NCBI GenBank assembly: GCA_031266495.1
Contig: JAISAX010000939.1
Coordinates: 1 to 7,112 of the forward strand
Source of the DNA: Opitutaceae bacterium
GTDB taxonomy: Bacteria > Verrucomicrobiota > Verrucomicrobiae > Opitutales > Opitutaceae
DNA: 7,112 nt
Reading direction: 5' to 3'
The notes under the pieces were generated by a model, which saw only the letters and a program-made list of their open reading frames with translations, did no database searches and was not told the origin of the DNA. How positions within the stretch are numbered: the stretch's first letter is position 1; every line of letters starts with the position of its first letter. Shown here in pieces: positions 1-5,990 of the stretch. The position numbers and the translations under genes were made by a program.

Positions 1-88
<88 letters not shown>

Positions 89-142
89 CCAAGGCAAGGC
101 AAGCTGTCGGCCTGCGGCCCCGATACCTGCCGCTGCGGACGG

Positions 143-697
143 TTATTCGACAAACACCTTGGTCAGCGGGAGGCGGAAGCCGGGGAGCAGGCGCGTGGTG
201 AGGGTGCCGGTCTTGTCGAGCGTGAAGGCCGGAGCCTGCGAATTTTCCGGGAGATGGTAAACTTTCACGAGCCGGGTGTCGGGATCGACGATCCAGTATT
301 CGAGCACGCCGGTGCGGGTGTAGATTTCCTTTTTCAGGCCGAGATCGAGATGAGCGCTCGAGGGCGAAAGCACCTCGACGGCCAGTTCCGGCGCGCCGTT
401 GGCTCCCTCGCGGGTGAGGCAGGCGTAACGTTCGCTCGAAAAGTAACACACGTCGGGCTGATAAACGTTGAGATCGGTCAGATGGACATCGAAGGGCGCG
501 ACGTAGGCCTTGCCCACGGGATGGGCGTCGAGCCAGTTATCCAGAGCCGAGTAGATTTTCCCGGCATAAGTCTGGTGGAAACGGTTGGGGGCGGGCGCCA
601 TATAAAGATCTCCTTCGACGAGCTGGTAACGCGGCCCGTTATCCGGGAGTTCCCGGTAATCGTGAACAGTAAACGGGCGGTGGGTGACCAACGGCAT
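143..697 (-). CDS. Uma2 family protein (PD-(D/E)XK endonuclease fold, DUF820)
   Basis: This 184-residue protein has the usual Uma2 length and motif order. An N-terminal YQLVEGDLYMAP segment (about residues 24-35) holds the early conserved Glu29. A YQPDVCYF strand (79-86) holds Asp82. ELAVEVLSPSS (104-114) holds Glu108, followed by Lys122/Lys123 and the typical EYWIVDPD segment (133-140) and VKVYHL. Asp82, Glu108 and a following Lys form a complete PD-(D/E)XK-type set, so the fold looks intact. The family is abundant in cyanobacteria and other large-genome bacteria. Nuclease activity is predicted from the fold, and the cellular role is unknown. The ATG at 697 was chosen because homology begins there and an AAGGTG ribosome-binding site lies 7 bases upstream. 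The open frame continues to 997, but that part is Arg-rich and antisense to the end of the neighbouring gene. The gene lies 119 bp downstream of the glycosidase on the same strand and could be read from the same transcript. There is no signal peptide or membrane segment. Confidence 0.88.
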   Translation of the reverse strand: MPLVTHRPFTVHDYRELPDNGPRYQLVEGDLYMAPAPNRFHQTYAGKIYSALDNWLDAHPVGKAYVAPFDVHLTDLNVYQPDVCYFSSERYACLTREGANGAPELAVEVLSPSSAHLDLGLKKEIYTRTGVLEYWIVDPDTRLVKVYHLPENSQAPAFTLDKTGTLTTRLLPGFRLPLTKVFVE

Positions 698-816
698 GGC
701 AGGACACCTTGCCCGGTTTGCCGGCAGCGTCAAGGGCCGGGGCGGAGAGCGCACCGCGGCGCTTTGCGCAGACACGGAATCCCGCGCCACCTTTGCCGCC
801 GTCTGCATGACGCCGG

Positions 817-1929
817 TCACTCGCACTCGCACAGCTTTTCGGACCACGCGCGGAAGCGTTCGGCGGCGGGTTTGCCGTGCAGGACAAATCCCTTGTCGCC
901 GGCGGGATCGTCGCGGAATTGCGCGCGGTCGAATTGCTCCTCCCATTTCCACCAGTAAAACCCGCGCCACCACGGCTCCGGGGAAAACACGCGGCACACC
1001 GCCTCAAGGAAGTTGGCCTGCTCCTCCGGCGCATAACGTCCGTCGCCCCGCCAACCGCTCGGGGACATCGCGGCGCCAGTCGAAGAGGTGCAGCCGGTCT
1101 CGCCGAACCAGAACGGCTTGGCGGGCCGGCCCGTGACGGCATCGTTGCCGCCGCCAAAGAGAGTGGCGATGTCGCGGTAATAAGGGAGCCACTCCGAAAG
1201 TGTTGCGACCATCTCGTCCACGGTCGCTCCGGGGCGGTCGGCGGCCGGGCGGTAAAAGCTCACGCTCAGGCCATCGAGTTCGTAAAACCAGTGATCGGCC
1301 CGGCGTCGCAACTCGGCGGGTATGTCCACCAGGGTCGTGTGGCACGAGTCGATGGGGCCGCGATAAACGCTGCGCGCGGCGGCGATGACGCGTTTCCAGT
1401 GGTCGTTCTCGTCCACCATGCGGTCGAGTTCGCTGTCGAGGCCGTACCACTCGCAACCGCACTCCTGCGCGATGCGCGCGTAGTGGAGCGTGCGGGCGGC
1501 AAACCCCTCGAACCACACGGCGCGGTGGCGCGAGACGCGTTCAGGGATGCGCTCGCGGTCGGCCGGAAACCACACGGAGGTGCGCCCGTTGCCGTCGAGC
1601 GTTTCGAGCATCGGGCGCAGGTGGACGCGGATGCCTCGCGAGTGGAGCAGGTCGATCATGCGGCGCACCTCGGCGTCGTCCGGCGAGTACTTGAAATGCC
1701 GATACTGCACTTCGCCGCTCGCGGTGTCCTGGATCACGGTCGGGATGAGCACGCACCAGCGCACGCCGAGCGCCGTCATGCGGTCCACCTCGACGCGCGC
1801 GGCATCGGACGAAAAGTAGCCGTTGGGGGCGTTGAATCCGAACGACACGCCGAGGCGGCGGGCGTCGCGGGCGGGGGCGGCCGGGGAAAGGCCCGGACGG
1901 GCGATGGTGGCGATGGTGGTGGTTTTCAT
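817..1929 (-). CDS. GH113-like glycoside hydrolase (TIM-barrel glycosidase, possibly mannan-directed)
   Basis: This 370-residue protein has a TIM-barrel glycosidase layout. It opens with GVSFGFNAPNGYFSS (27-41) and an ALGVRWCVLIPT strand (53-64). RGIRVHLRPMLE follows (98-109), a pattern common in retaining clan-A enzymes. WYGLDSELDRM (161-171) offers Glu167 as acid/base, and KPFWFGETGCTS (271-282) offers Glu277 as nucleophile. The aromatic block PWWRGFYWWKWEE (319-331) closes the barrel. These match my memory of GH113, whose characterised members include beta-1,4-mannanases; the substrate here is inferred. No convincing signal peptide is seen, so a cytoplasmic enzyme acting on imported oligosaccharides is plausible. 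The ATG at 1929 has no clear Shine-Dalgarno. It was chosen because the open frame upstream (to 2580) is antisense to the IclR gene. Codons 4-9 contain a duplicated 9-mer (about 1901-1918). The gene is divergent from the IclR regulator. It could alternatively belong to an unclassified GH-like family. Confidence 0.72.
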   Translation of the reverse strand: MKTTTIATIARPGLSPAAPARDARRLGVSFGFNAPNGYFSSDAARVEVDRMTALGVRWCVLIPTVIQDTASGEVQYRHFKYSPDDAEVRRMIDLLHSRGIRVHLRPMLETLDGNGRTSVWFPADRERIPERVSRHRAVWFEGFAARTLHYARIAQECGCEWYGLDSELDRMVDENDHWKRVIAAARSVYRGPIDSCHTTLVDIPAELRRRADHWFYELDGLSVSFYRPAADRPGATVDEMVATLSEWLPYYRDIATLFGGGNDAVTGRPAKPFWFGETGCTSSTGAAMSPSGWRGDGRYAPEEQANFLEAVCRVFSPEPWWRGFYWWKWEEQFDRAQFRDDPAGDKGFVLHGKPAAERFRAWSEKLCECE

Positions 1930-1952
1930 GGAAGGGAACGGGCGGAACAGCG

Positions 1953-1982
1953 CGGGCGGAAAGGAAACGGGCGGAAAGGAAA
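1953..1982. repeat. Two perfect tandem copies of a 15-bp unit in the divergent intergenic region
   Basis: The unit CGGGCGGAAAGGAAA occurs at 1953-1967 and again, unchanged, at 1968-1982. Partial related sequence lies on both sides (GGGAACGGGCGGAACAG before, CGGAAGTGAACG after). It lies 24-53 bp upstream of the glycosidase start, in that gene's leader or promoter. It may be simple slippage or a duplicated protein-binding site. An ACCGGT palindrome within an imperfect GGATACCGGTTCC dyad lies further along (about 2012-2024). Confidence 0.8.
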
Positions 1983-2082
1983 CGGAAGTGAACGTAATGT
2001 AACAGAACGGAGGATACCGGTTCCTGACGGAAAGAGCGGACTGCGGACGCCCCGCCTGCGCAAGGCACGCGAGGCTTGAACG

Positions 2083-2110
2083 GAAGATAACTTCGAGCAT
2101 TGATCGAAGG
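2083..2110 (+). promoter_or_regulatory. Overlapping dyads just upstream of the IclR start, covering its ribosome-binding site
   Basis: CTTCGA (2091-2096) and TCGAAG (2104-2109) form a perfect 6-bp inverted repeat around a 7-base spacer. The same CTTC can also pair with GAAG at 2083-2086 across a 4-base loop (ATAA), so two mutually exclusive hairpins are possible. The right arm contains GAAGG, the only Shine-Dalgarno-like sequence before the ATG at 2114, with a short 3-base gap. Either an operator for autoregulation by the IclR protein or an RNA switch hiding the ribosome-binding site would fit. The arms are short and chance is not excluded. Confidence 0.35.
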
Positions 2111-2113
2111 CCC

Positions 2114-2944
2114 ATGCCGCGAAACGCCCCCATCCAGTCCATTGAACGCGCCGTGCGCATCCTGTTCGCCGTGGCCGGCGCGGAGGAGGGGCGCACGGTG
2201 GCGCAGATCGCCGCCGCCACGGACCTCAAGGCCGGCACGGCCTGGCGTCTGGCCCGGACGCTGGAGGACATGCAGATGCTGGAGCGCACGAGGGCGGACG
2301 CGTCGCCGTCGTCGGCGTCGTCGCCGTCGCCGTCGTCGGCGGACCGGGAGCCGGCGCCGGCCACGCCGCTGGCGTTGCGGTTGCGTTTCCGGATCGGGGC
2401 GGCGGTGGGCGAACTGAAACAGCTCGACGACGGACGGCATCTGATCGCGGTGGCGAGGCGCGCGCTGGTGAGGTGGCAGGCGCGGTTGCCATCGTGCAAC
2501 CTGGGGCTGGTGGAACGGATCGGGCACGAGAGTTGCGAACGGGTGCGGGTGACATCGGCGCGGACGGGCACGGCGGTCATCCGGCGGACGCGCCTGCATC
2601 ACCCGTACGGCAAGGCGAGTCCGCTGCTGTTTCTGGCGTATGCGGGGCCGGATGAGCGCGACGATTTTTTTCACCGCCACCCGTTCGCTCCGGAGGGCAG
2701 GCAACTCTGGGGCGACCGGGCGCGGCTGGACGGTTTTTTGGCGGACGTATGTCGTCGCGGATACGCGTCTCCGGAATTTCCCGACGGGAAGTGGTTCCGG
2801 GTGGCGGTGCCGGTTTTTTCGTCCGACGGCCATCTGGCCGCGGCGGTGGGCGGATACGTGGAAACGGATGCCTCCGCCCGCACGCGGACGCGGCTGATCG
2901 CGTGTTGCCGCGACGCGGCGGCGGAGATCGGACGGCAACTGTGA
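2114..2944 (+). CDS. IclR family transcriptional regulator
   Basis: This 276-residue protein has the IclR layout. The N-terminal winged helix-turn-helix starts with SIERAVRILFAVA (9-21) and continues through RTVAQIAAATDLKAGTAWRL (27-46) and ARTLEDMQMLERT (47-59). FRIGAAVGEL (92-101) corresponds to the family's wing-end YRLG segment. The C-terminal effector-binding domain follows, with GKASPLLFLAYAGPDER (166-181), RRGYASPEFPDGKWFRVAVP (214-233) and SSDGHLAAAVGGYV (236-249). These proteins usually bind small metabolites and control sugar or aromatic catabolism. The divergent neighbour is a glycosidase, so a carbohydrate-linked signal is the natural guess. The wing is interrupted by a Ser/Pro/Ala-rich insert of about 24 residues (61-84), where the family has a short turn. 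The insert is encoded by GTC/GCC triplet repeats. The ATG at 2114 has GAAGG 3 bases upstream, inside a dyad. The gene ends just before a G-rich tract. Confidence 0.85.
   Translation: MPRNAPIQSIERAVRILFAVAGAEEGRTVAQIAAATDLKAGTAWRLARTLEDMQMLERTRADASPSSASSPSPSSADREPAPATPLALRLRFRIGAAVGELKQLDDGRHLIAVARRALVRWQARLPSCNLGLVERIGHESCERVRVTSARTGTAVIRRTRLHHPYGKASPLLFLAYAGPDERDDFFHRHPFAPEGRQLWGDRARLDGFLADVCRRGYASPEFPDGKWFRVAVPVFSSDGHLAAAVGGYVETDASARTRTRLIACCRDAAAEIGRQL
2300..2341 (+). repeat. GTC/GCC/GGC trinucleotide microsatellite inside the IclR wing
   Basis: About 42 bases are built almost only from GTC, GCC and GGC triplets and encode the Ser/Pro/Ala run at residues 63-76 of the IclR protein. The length is a multiple of three, so expansion or contraction by whole triplets would keep the gene in frame. 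It lies where IclR proteins have the short turn of the DNA-binding wing. Read on the other strand it gives an Asp/Gly run, which has no coding support. Confidence 0.8.
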
Positions 2945-2967
2945 GCGTCAAGGGCCACGGGTCGCGA

Positions 2968-2997
2968 GGGAGGGGAGGGGGGGGAGGGGGGGGGGGG
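2968..2997 (+). other. Putative G-quadruplex tract downstream of the IclR gene
   Basis: Starting 24 bases after the IclR stop, the plus strand reads four G runs of 3, 4, 8 and 12 separated by single A bases. This fits the classical G3+N1-7 quadruplex pattern with very short loops, which favour a stable parallel fold. It would lie in the 3' untranslated part of the IclR transcript, where it could pause polymerase, block 3' exonucleases or act as a terminator substitute. No ordinary hairpin terminator is visible after this gene. The function is inferred. Confidence 0.6.
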
Positions 2998-3237
2998 CCG
3001 CAGCTGATGTTACGCGGCGGAGGGTTTTTGTGGCCGGGGCGGGCCGGGCCGGGCAGGCCGGTCCGGAACAGGCACGGTGCCTCGTTGCGCAAGCGTCCGA
3101 AGTGTATGGCGTGTATTTTCATGATGTTACGATGGCGCGGGCTGGAAGGGGGGACGGGTTTCGTTTGCGAACGGCGGGGTGATTTTCTCGAAATTCAGGG
3201 TTTCGATTCAAATCGATGCATCAATCCCGCCCCAAAA

Positions 3238-3479
3238 CAGGCTTTCGTCCATGGACGGAATGAATAACTGGACGCCGGGCAGGCTTGCGTTCGCAAACGG
3301 CGGGGCAAACCGGACGCCGGACAGGCTTGCGTCCATGGACGGAATGAATAACTGGACGCCGGACAGGCTTGCGTTCGTGAACGGCGGGGTAAACCGGATG
3401 CCGGGCAGACTTGCGTCCATGGACGGAATGCTCAACCCGACGCCGGGCAGGCTTGCGTTCGCAAACGGCGGGGCAAATC
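3238..3479 (+). repeat. Tandem array of six 42-bp repeats, alternating A and B types (84-bp higher-order period)
   Basis: The units start with CAGGCTT or a close variant at 3238, 3280, 3322, 3364, 3406 and 3448, exactly 42 bp apart; the last fades after about 3478. All share the start (CAGGCTTGCGT) and the end (GACGCCGG). The middle alternates strictly. Type A (units 1, 3, 5) has the perfect 12-bp palindrome CGTCCATGGACG. Type B (units 2, 4, 6) has the inverted repeat TTGCG-TT-CGCAA followed by ACGGCGGGG. Units 1 and 3 differ at 2 of 42 positions, and units 2 and 6 match over their first 30. The array lies 220 bp upstream of transketolase. There are no unique spacers, so this is not CRISPR. 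Because 42 is divisible by three, both strands give 14-residue peptide repeats, but neither has other coding support. It may be a protein-binding array, a dispersed repeat family or neutral slippage. Confidence 0.9.
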
Positions 3480-3533
3480 GCAGGGACCGCGACGGTCAAC
3501 GGGCGAATGGGTCTTCCGCTACCAATCGCAATT

Positions 3534-3544
3534 CCCCCCCCCCC
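3534..3544 (+). repeat. C11 homopolymer upstream of transketolase
   Basis: Eleven C bases follow AATT and precede GCGCCC, 155 bp upstream of the transketolase ATG. It is one of five C or G runs of 11 or more in the window. If it lies in a promoter, length changes could alter spacing, but no promoter elements were identified around it. Confidence 0.85.
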
Positions 3545-3698
3545 GCGCCCAAAAACGGTTCCCGTACAGCTTCGCCATTGCCAGCCGCCTGCCCGATCAC
3601 GCACTTTGGGAGCGTTCATTGTTCCATTCCGGTCCGTTCAGCCCGGACCACAACCCGCCACCATCAACCGAATCCCCCCCCTTCCAAACCAGACCGAC

Positions 3699-5779
3699 AT
3701 GAAACTCGACACCAACCTCCTCACCCAGGCAGCCAACCAGGCCCGCGGCCTCGCCATCGACGCCATCCACAAATGCGCCTCCGGCCACCTCGGCCTCCCG
3801 CTCGGCGCCGCCGAGATCGGCGCCACCCTCTACGGCGCGCTGCTCTCCCACAACCCCGATGAACCCCGCTGGCTCAACCGCGACCGCTTCATCCTCTCCG
3901 CCGGCCACGGCTCCATGTTCCTCTACACCTGGCTGCACCTCGCCGGCTACGACCTCCCGCTCGAAGAACTGAAAAACTTCCGCCAACTCCACAGCAAGAC
4001 CCCCGGCCACCCCGAATTTCGCGAGACCCCCGGCGTCGAATGCACCACCGGCCCCCTCGGCCAGGGCATCGCCAACGCCGTCGGCTTTGCCATCTCCGGC
4101 AAAATGGCCGCCGCCCGCTTCAACACGCCCGGGCACACCGTGTTCGACAGCCACATCATCACCCTCGCGGGCGACGGCTGCATGCAGGAAGGCGTAGCCC
4201 TCGAAGCCATTGCCTTTGCCGGACACCAGAAACTCGACAACCTCATCCTCCTCTTCGACTCCAACGACGTCACCCTCGACGCCATGGCCAACAAAACCCA
4301 GAGCGACGACGTGGCCAAACGCTTCAAGGCCCTCCACTGGGACGTGCAAACCATCGACGGCCACGACCTCACCGCCATCGCCAAAGCCCTCAACAAGGCC
4401 AAACGCGCCACCACCGGCCACCCCCAACTCATCATCGCCCGGACCACCATCGCCAAAGGCATCCCCGAAGTCGCCGGCACCAGCAAAGGCCACGGCGAAG
4501 GCGGCGCCAAATTTGCCGACGCCGCCCGCGCCGGCCTCGGCCTCCCCGCCGACCAGCACTTTTATGTCAGCGAGGAAGTCCGCGCCTATTTCGCCGCCCA
4601 CAAAAAACGCCTCGTCCGCAACTACAAAAAATGGCTCGCCACCTTCGAAGCCTGGCAGGCCGCCAACCCGGGAAAAGCCGCGCTCCTGGCCACCCGCGAC
4701 GGGCAACCCGGGATCAACCAGCTCCTCGAAAACATCCCCGCCTTCCCCTCCGACGCCAAACTCGCCACCCGCGCCGCCGGCCAGGCCGTATTACAACCCC
4801 TCGCCGCCGCTCTCCCCCTCCTCATCGGAGGCAGCGCCGACCTCTACGGCTCCACCCTCAACTACATCGCCGGCGACAAGGATTTTGCTCCCGGCCCCGC
4901 CCCCGCCCCGGCCACCCGGCCCGAGCCGGCCAACACCGCCCCCCGGGCCCACCCTGCCGCGCCCGCCCCCCCCCCCCCCCTCCCCCCAACCGGGCCGGTC
5001 GCAACATCCGGTTCGGCATCAGGGAGCACGCCATGGCCGCCATCGCCAACGGACTCGCCTACGACGGCATATTCCGACCCTCGATCTCCACCTTCCTCGT
5101 ATTTGCCGACTACTCGCGACCCCCGATGCGCCTCGCCGCGCTGGCCAAACTCCCCGTCCTCTACATTTACACGCACGACTCCGTCGGCGTCGGCGAGGAC
5201 GGCCCCACGCACCAGCCGGTCGAGACGATTTCCGGCCTGCGCGTCATCCCGAACCTCGACGTGATCCGTCCCGGCGACCCCGAAGAAACCGCCGGCGCGT
5301 ACGCCGCGGCCCTCGCCCGAACCGACGGCCCCACGCTCCTCGCGCTCTCGCGCCAGGCGATGCCCAACCTCAACGACACCGCGCTCCTCACCCGCCGCCA
5401 GGGCGTGGAACGCGGCGCCTACATCCTCGTCAAGGAAACGACCCCGCTCACGCACATCCTGCTGGCCAGCGGCAGCGAACTGCAACACGCCGTGGCGGCC
5501 GCGAAAGCGCTCGGCAGCGGCGTGCGCGTCGTATCGGTCCCCAGCTTCGGGCGATTCGACCGCCAGACGCCCGAATACCGCGAAAACGTGCTCCCCGCCG
5601 ACTGCCGCAAGCGCGTGGCCATTGAGGCGGGCGTGACCGGCCTCTGGTACAAGTACGTCGGCCTCGACGGCAAGGTCATCGGCATTGACCGCTTTGGCAT
5701 CAGCGCCCCCGGCGGCACGGTCATGAAGGAACTCGGCATCACCGCCGACGCCGTCATCGCCGCCGCCAAGGCGCTGTAA
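3699..5779 (+). CDS. tkt: Transketolase, reading frame broken at a poly-C tract
   Basis: Transketolase moves two-carbon ketol units between sugar phosphates using thiamine diphosphate, in the non-oxidative pentose phosphate pathway. The first part, from the ATG at 3699, shows His30 in SGHLGLPLG, His70 in [10 protein letters not shown], His104 in TPGHPE, GPLGQG (118-123), cofactor motif GDG (158-160), FDSNDVTLD (186-194) and His265 in KGHGEG. It runs to AGDKDF (ends 396). The conserved remainder resumes one frame back at about 4988 with [22 protein letters not shown] and [13 protein letters not shown], ending at 5779. If one base were added, the product would have 693 residues, with Glu443 (in REHAM) and His505 as the cofactor-activating and substrate residues. 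Well-known homologues have about 660. The excess is a Pro/Ala-rich insert of about 35 codons (4887-4990) holding the C15 run. Read without a shift, the frame ends at 5264 after 521 residues and lacks the Pyr-domain core and C-terminal domain. Possible causes are an assembly error, slippage or a real mutation. There is no clear Shine-Dalgarno. Confidence 0.9.
4966..4987 (+). repeat. C15-T-C6 tract inside the transketolase gene, likely frameshift site
   Basis: Fifteen C, one T and six C lie at the end of the Pro/Ala-rich insert, immediately before the conserved NRAGRN segment. Frame 0 carries all conserved transketolase sequence upstream, and the frame one base earlier carries all of it downstream. 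One extra base here (C16), or two fewer (C13), would restore one continuous gene. Another C run in the insert (4939-4944) could also be the site, but this one is the longest and most error-prone. Confidence 0.85.
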
Positions 5780-5809
5780 GGCGGCGCCAGCGCCACGAGC
5801 GGAGAATCC

Positions 5810-5836
5810 TGCGCCCGTCTCCTCCGGACGGGCGCA
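5810..5836 (+). terminator. Perfect 10-bp hairpin after transketolase, candidate terminator
   Basis: TGCGCCCGTC (5810-5819) and GACGGGCGCA (5827-5836) pair perfectly over 10 bp around a 7-base loop, starting 31 bases after the transketolase stop. This is the strongest hairpin noted in the window. No U-tract follows on either strand (TCTCAAAAA downstream), so it is not a textbook intrinsic terminator. It may act as a U-less terminator or as an mRNA 3' end stabiliser. Confidence 0.6.
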
Positions 5837-5862
5837 TCTCAAAAACCGGACAGGCAGGCATA

Positions 5863-5882
5863 AGGGAGGTTCTGAAATGTAA
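5863..5882 (+). promoter_or_regulatory. Strong ribosome-binding site followed by a start-stop AUG-UAA
   Basis: AGGGAGG (5863-5869) is followed by a 7-base spacer, then ATG (5877-5879) directly followed by TAA (5880-5882). The spacing is ideal for initiation, yet only one amino acid would be made. Such start-stop elements can hold ribosomes in a leader, but chance is possible. It lies 160 bp upstream of the Rpn-like gene and next to a hairpin. Confidence 0.3.
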
Positions 5883-5883
5883 C

Positions 5884-5927
5884 CACGGAGACCTCTGGAT
5901 TGGCTGCGCCGCTCCAGGCTCTCCGTG
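5884..5927 (+). other. Long imperfect hairpin upstream of the Rpn-like gene
   Basis: CACGGAGA (5884-5891) pairs perfectly with TCTCCGTG (5920-5927). The stem continues, after a small internal bulge, with CTGGA (5895-5899) against TCCAG (5913-5917), leaving a loop of 13 bases. AACC before it and GGTT at 5935-5938 could extend the base. It starts one base after the AUG-UAA element. It may be a leader structure, a second transketolase terminator, or the remnant of a short palindromic mobile repeat. Confidence 0.55.
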
Positions 5928-5990
5928 CTACCGGGGTTGAGCGTTGATTTTCCGGCATATGATTTCCCTATGGAGATCGGCGGAGTCGGC

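Larger units (their letters stand above)
2945..3698. other. 754-bp intergenic region with repeats and dyads, no convincing gene
   Basis: No protein I recognise is encoded here. Open frames exist on both strands, but they are created by GC bias and by 42-bp repeats whose unit is divisible by three. Contents in order: a G-rich tract (2968-2997); a GGGCC-rich patch (about 3033-3064); a 6-bp-arm dyad with a 1-base centre, AGGCACGGTGCCT (3070-3082); TTGCGCAA (3085-3092); a 10-bp direct repeat TGATGTTACG (3005-3014 and 3122-3131); a B-like repeat fragment (about 3162-3179); a dyad TCGATT/AATCGA (3203-3216); the 42-bp array (3238-3479); a C11 run (3534-3544); a stem GGTCCG/CGGACC with a 7-base loop (3631-3649); and a C8 run (3674-3681). 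The transketolase promoter should lie in the last 200 bp, but I see no clear -35/-10 pair. Confidence 0.7.

Noticed and set aside
748..763. AGCGC/GCGCT hairpin between the glycosidase and Uma2 genes as a terminator
   Set aside because: The 5-bp stem is short and no T-run follows on the minus strand; such stems are expected by chance at this GC content.
698..997. 100-residue N-terminal extension of the Uma2 protein
   Set aside because: The extra part is Arg-rich, overlaps the end of the glycosidase in another frame, and an AAGGTG site supports the ATG at 697, where family similarity starts.
2076..2104. Sigma-70 type promoter (TTGAAC with a -10 near 2099) for the IclR gene
   Set aside because: The -10 candidate ATTGAT is a poor match, and transcription would begin at or inside the start codon region.
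1930..2580. N-terminal extension of the glycosidase to 587 residues
   Set aside because: The upstream open frame is antisense to the well-supported IclR gene and is Arg/Ala-rich with no recognisable domain; it stays open because of GC bias.
3238..3479. CRISPR array
   Set aside because: The units are contiguous, with no unique spacers between conserved repeats; the alternation is between two fixed sequences and no cas gene is present.
3597..4706. Long minus-strand frame, Gly/Val/Glu-rich, opposite transketolase
   Set aside because: It is the mirror of the C-ended codons of transketolase; its composition is extreme and no motif is recognisable.
4966..4987. Programmed -1 ribosomal frameshift as the main explanation
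   Set aside because: The C run is slippery and the shift has the right sign, but I see no clear downstream stimulatory structure, and homopolymer length error or slippage is simpler. It is kept only as one option in the finding.
3699..5779. Natural two-subunit (split) transketolase
   Set aside because: Known split transketolases divide between the cofactor-binding and Pyr domains. Here the break is inside the Pyr domain, and the downstream part has no well-placed start or ribosome-binding site.
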